DNA of 5,590 nt from SKNW01 sp050485865 (GTDB taxonomy: Bacteria; Gemmatimonadota; Gemmatimonadetes; Longimicrobiales; Gaopeijiaceae). Below are positions 4,632 through 5,590 of this stretch, in pieces. Below the pieces are notes generated by a model. The model searched no databases, was not told the DNA's origin, and was given only the letters and a program-made list of their open reading frames with translations. The stretch spans positions 1 through 5,590 of the forward strand of contig JBJHCE010000191.1 in assembly GCA_050485865.1 (NCBI GenBank), given 5' to 3'. Every line of letters starts with the position of its first letter. Position 1 is the first letter of the stretch. Position numbers and translations under genes: made by a program.

Positions 4632-5590
4632 ATGATCGGCATTCTCGGCGCCGGCATCAGCGGTCTTTCGCTCGGCGTCTTCCTGGAGGCGCGGGGGGTG
4701 GAGTACGAAATCCTGGAGGGATCGGAGCGTCCCGGCGGGGTCATCCGGAGCGCCCGGGTGGACGGTCGCCTCCTGGACTTCGGCCCCCAGCGGACCCGGG
4801 TCTCCCCCCCGGTGGCCGAGATGATCCGCCTCCTCGGGCTCGAGGACCGGATCATCCGGGTCTCCCCCGACCTTCCGCTCTACGTGTTTCGCCGGGGGCG
4901 TCTCCGGCCGGTCCCGTTCCGCCCGGTGGACCTCCTCCTGACCGACCTCCTCACCCTCGGCGGCAAGCTCCGCCTCCTCGCCGAGCCCTTCACCGGGCCC
5001 TACCGTCGCGACGAGACCGTGGGCGCCTTCCTCACGCGGAAGTTCGGGCGCGAGGCCTACGAGGGGGTCATGGGCCCCCTCTTCGGCGGCCTCTACGGCT
5101 CGAACCCGGGCGAGATGTACGTGCGCCACTCCCTGGCCGAGACCATGGGGAGCTTCGGGGTGTCCCGGAGCATCCTGGGGGGCTTCCTCCGCGGGCGAAT
5201 GAACCGCACGCAGGCGTCCGCCGCCGTCTCGTTCCACGAGGGGATGCAGGAGTTCACCGACGCCATGGCGGCCCGTGCCGGGGCCCGCCTCCGGATGGGC
5301 ATGGCAGCAGTCGCGCTCCGGCCGGGCGGTCCCCCCGGGTCGTGGGTCGTGACCACGTCCGAGGGCAAGGAGCGTCACTACGAGCGGGTCGTGATCACGG
5401 TTCCGGCGGGAGCCGCCGCCGATCTCCTGGGGCCCGTGGCTCCCGGCGCGGCGGAGCGGCTCGGGCAGCTCCGGTACAACCGGCTCGCCCTCGTGCACAT
5501 GGCCTCGGACGAAGGGACCCTCCATGGCCTGGGGTACCAGGTCGGCTACGGCGAGGGGCTCCGCACCCGGGGCGTGACCTGGAACGCCTC
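4632..5590 (+). CDS. hemY: Protoporphyrinogen/coproporphyrinogen oxidase-like FAD enzyme, 3' end outside window
   Basis: FAD-dependent oxidase of the HemY/PPOX family, which aromatises protoporphyrinogen IX, or coproporphyrinogen III in the coproporphyrin branch, late in heme synthesis at the membrane. The first 319 residues are present without a stop. The Rossmann FAD loop GAGISG (6-11) starts right after the initiator Met, Glu29 (EILEGSERPGG) would bind the FAD ribose, and RPGG (33-36) completes the dinucleotide fold. DFGPQRTRVS (49-58) stands where the family has a GP-x-S/F type motif. GGLYGSNPGEMYVRHSL (152-168) corresponds to the YAGDP-x-x-LS segment, FHEGMQEFTDAMAARAG (201-217) to the GGMQ-x-L region, and VVITVPAGAAADLL (253-266) to the second FAD-binding strand. 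The start at ATG 4632 is fixed by the immediate FAD motif. It has no Shine-Dalgarno and a C-rich leader. Another amine-oxidase-type flavoprotein such as a carotenoid desaturase relative is less likely. The choice between proto- and copro-substrate cannot be made here. Confidence 0.8.
   Translation, partial: MIGILGAGISGLSLGVFLEARGVEYEILEGSERPGGVIRSARVDGRLLDFGPQRTRVSPPVAEMIRLLGLEDRIIRVSPDLPLYVFRRGRLRPVPFRPVDLLLTDLLTLGGKLRLLAEPFTGPYRRDETVGAFLTRKFGREAYEGVMGPLFGGLYGSNPGEMYVRHSLAETMGSFGVSRSILGGFLRGRMNRTQASAAVSFHEGMQEFTDAMAARAGARLRMGMAAVALRPGGPPGSWVVTTSEGKERHYERVVITVPAGAAADLLGPVAPGAAERLGQLRYNRLALVHMASDEGTLHGLGYQVGYGEGLRTRGVTWNA

Noticed and set aside
3724..4635. A 303-codon plus-strand frame overlapping DUF3810 whose TGA overlaps the PPOX-like ATG (ATGA).
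   Set aside because: The stop-start overlap is attractive, but the translation is Arg/Pro/Gly-rich low complexity and out of frame with the DUF3810 motifs; treated as coincidence.
4485..5525. A 346-codon open frame on the minus strand opposite the DUF3810 end and the PPOX-like gene.
   Set aside because: The translation is Gly/Glu/Pro/His-rich low complexity typical of antisense frames at high GC, while the plus strand carries the FAD-binding motifs.
1..5590. Search for mobile elements, CRISPR arrays, tRNA/rRNA genes, toxin-antitoxin or defence genes.
   Set aside because: No terminal repeats, regularly spaced repeats, structured RNA signatures or recognisable defence domains were found; the window is filled by housekeeping-type and peptidase genes.

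Overview
This very GC-rich window (about 70% G+C by eye) looks like chromosomal DNA of a free-living, high-GC Gram-negative-type bacterium. Two genes encode proteins with Sec-type signal peptides, and one encodes a membrane protein whose catalytic domain should face the periplasm. The combination of exported M28 and M24 peptidases with a DUF3810 protein suggests something like Gemmatimonadota, but that is a guess from gene content. I see no insertion sequence, CRISPR array, tRNA, rRNA or phage gene.

Layout: two minus-strand genes come first, an SSAT-like GNAT acetyltransferase (84-602) and, upstream of it in transcription order, an exported M28 zinc aminopeptidase (705-1712). A compact 171-bp divergent control region (1713-1883) follows. 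Three plus-strand genes come next: an exported M24B Xaa-Pro aminopeptidase (1884-3353), an overlapping DUF3810 membrane protein with an HExxH zinc motif (about 3332-4540) and, after a 91-bp C-rich gap, a protoporphyrinogen/coproporphyrinogen oxidase-like flavoprotein that runs off the window end (4632-5590+). All five reading frames are intact and all visible catalytic residues are present.

How the genes may work together: the two divergent peptidases have complementary specificities. M28 aminopeptidases generally handle poorly bonds in which proline follows the N-terminal residue, and M24B enzymes cut exactly those. Both carry signal peptides, so together they could degrade peptides completely outside the cytoplasm. 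The DUF3810 protein is translationally entangled with the Xaa-Pro aminopeptidase and places a second type of zinc-site domain in the same compartment. The GNAT and heme-pathway genes have no obvious link to this.

The most interesting non-coding structure is the divergent region. It holds an operator-like palindrome, a 7-bp-stem hairpin, and a C-rich 13-bp tandem repeat that can form a G-quadruplex on the opposite strand. It also holds a possible 12-codon leader (MHPSPAPQPRTP) with five prolines whose stop overlaps the start of the Xaa-Pro aminopeptidase (TGATG). The leader raises the untested idea that proline-dependent ribosome behaviour, or the peptide itself, tunes expression of a proline-specific peptidase.
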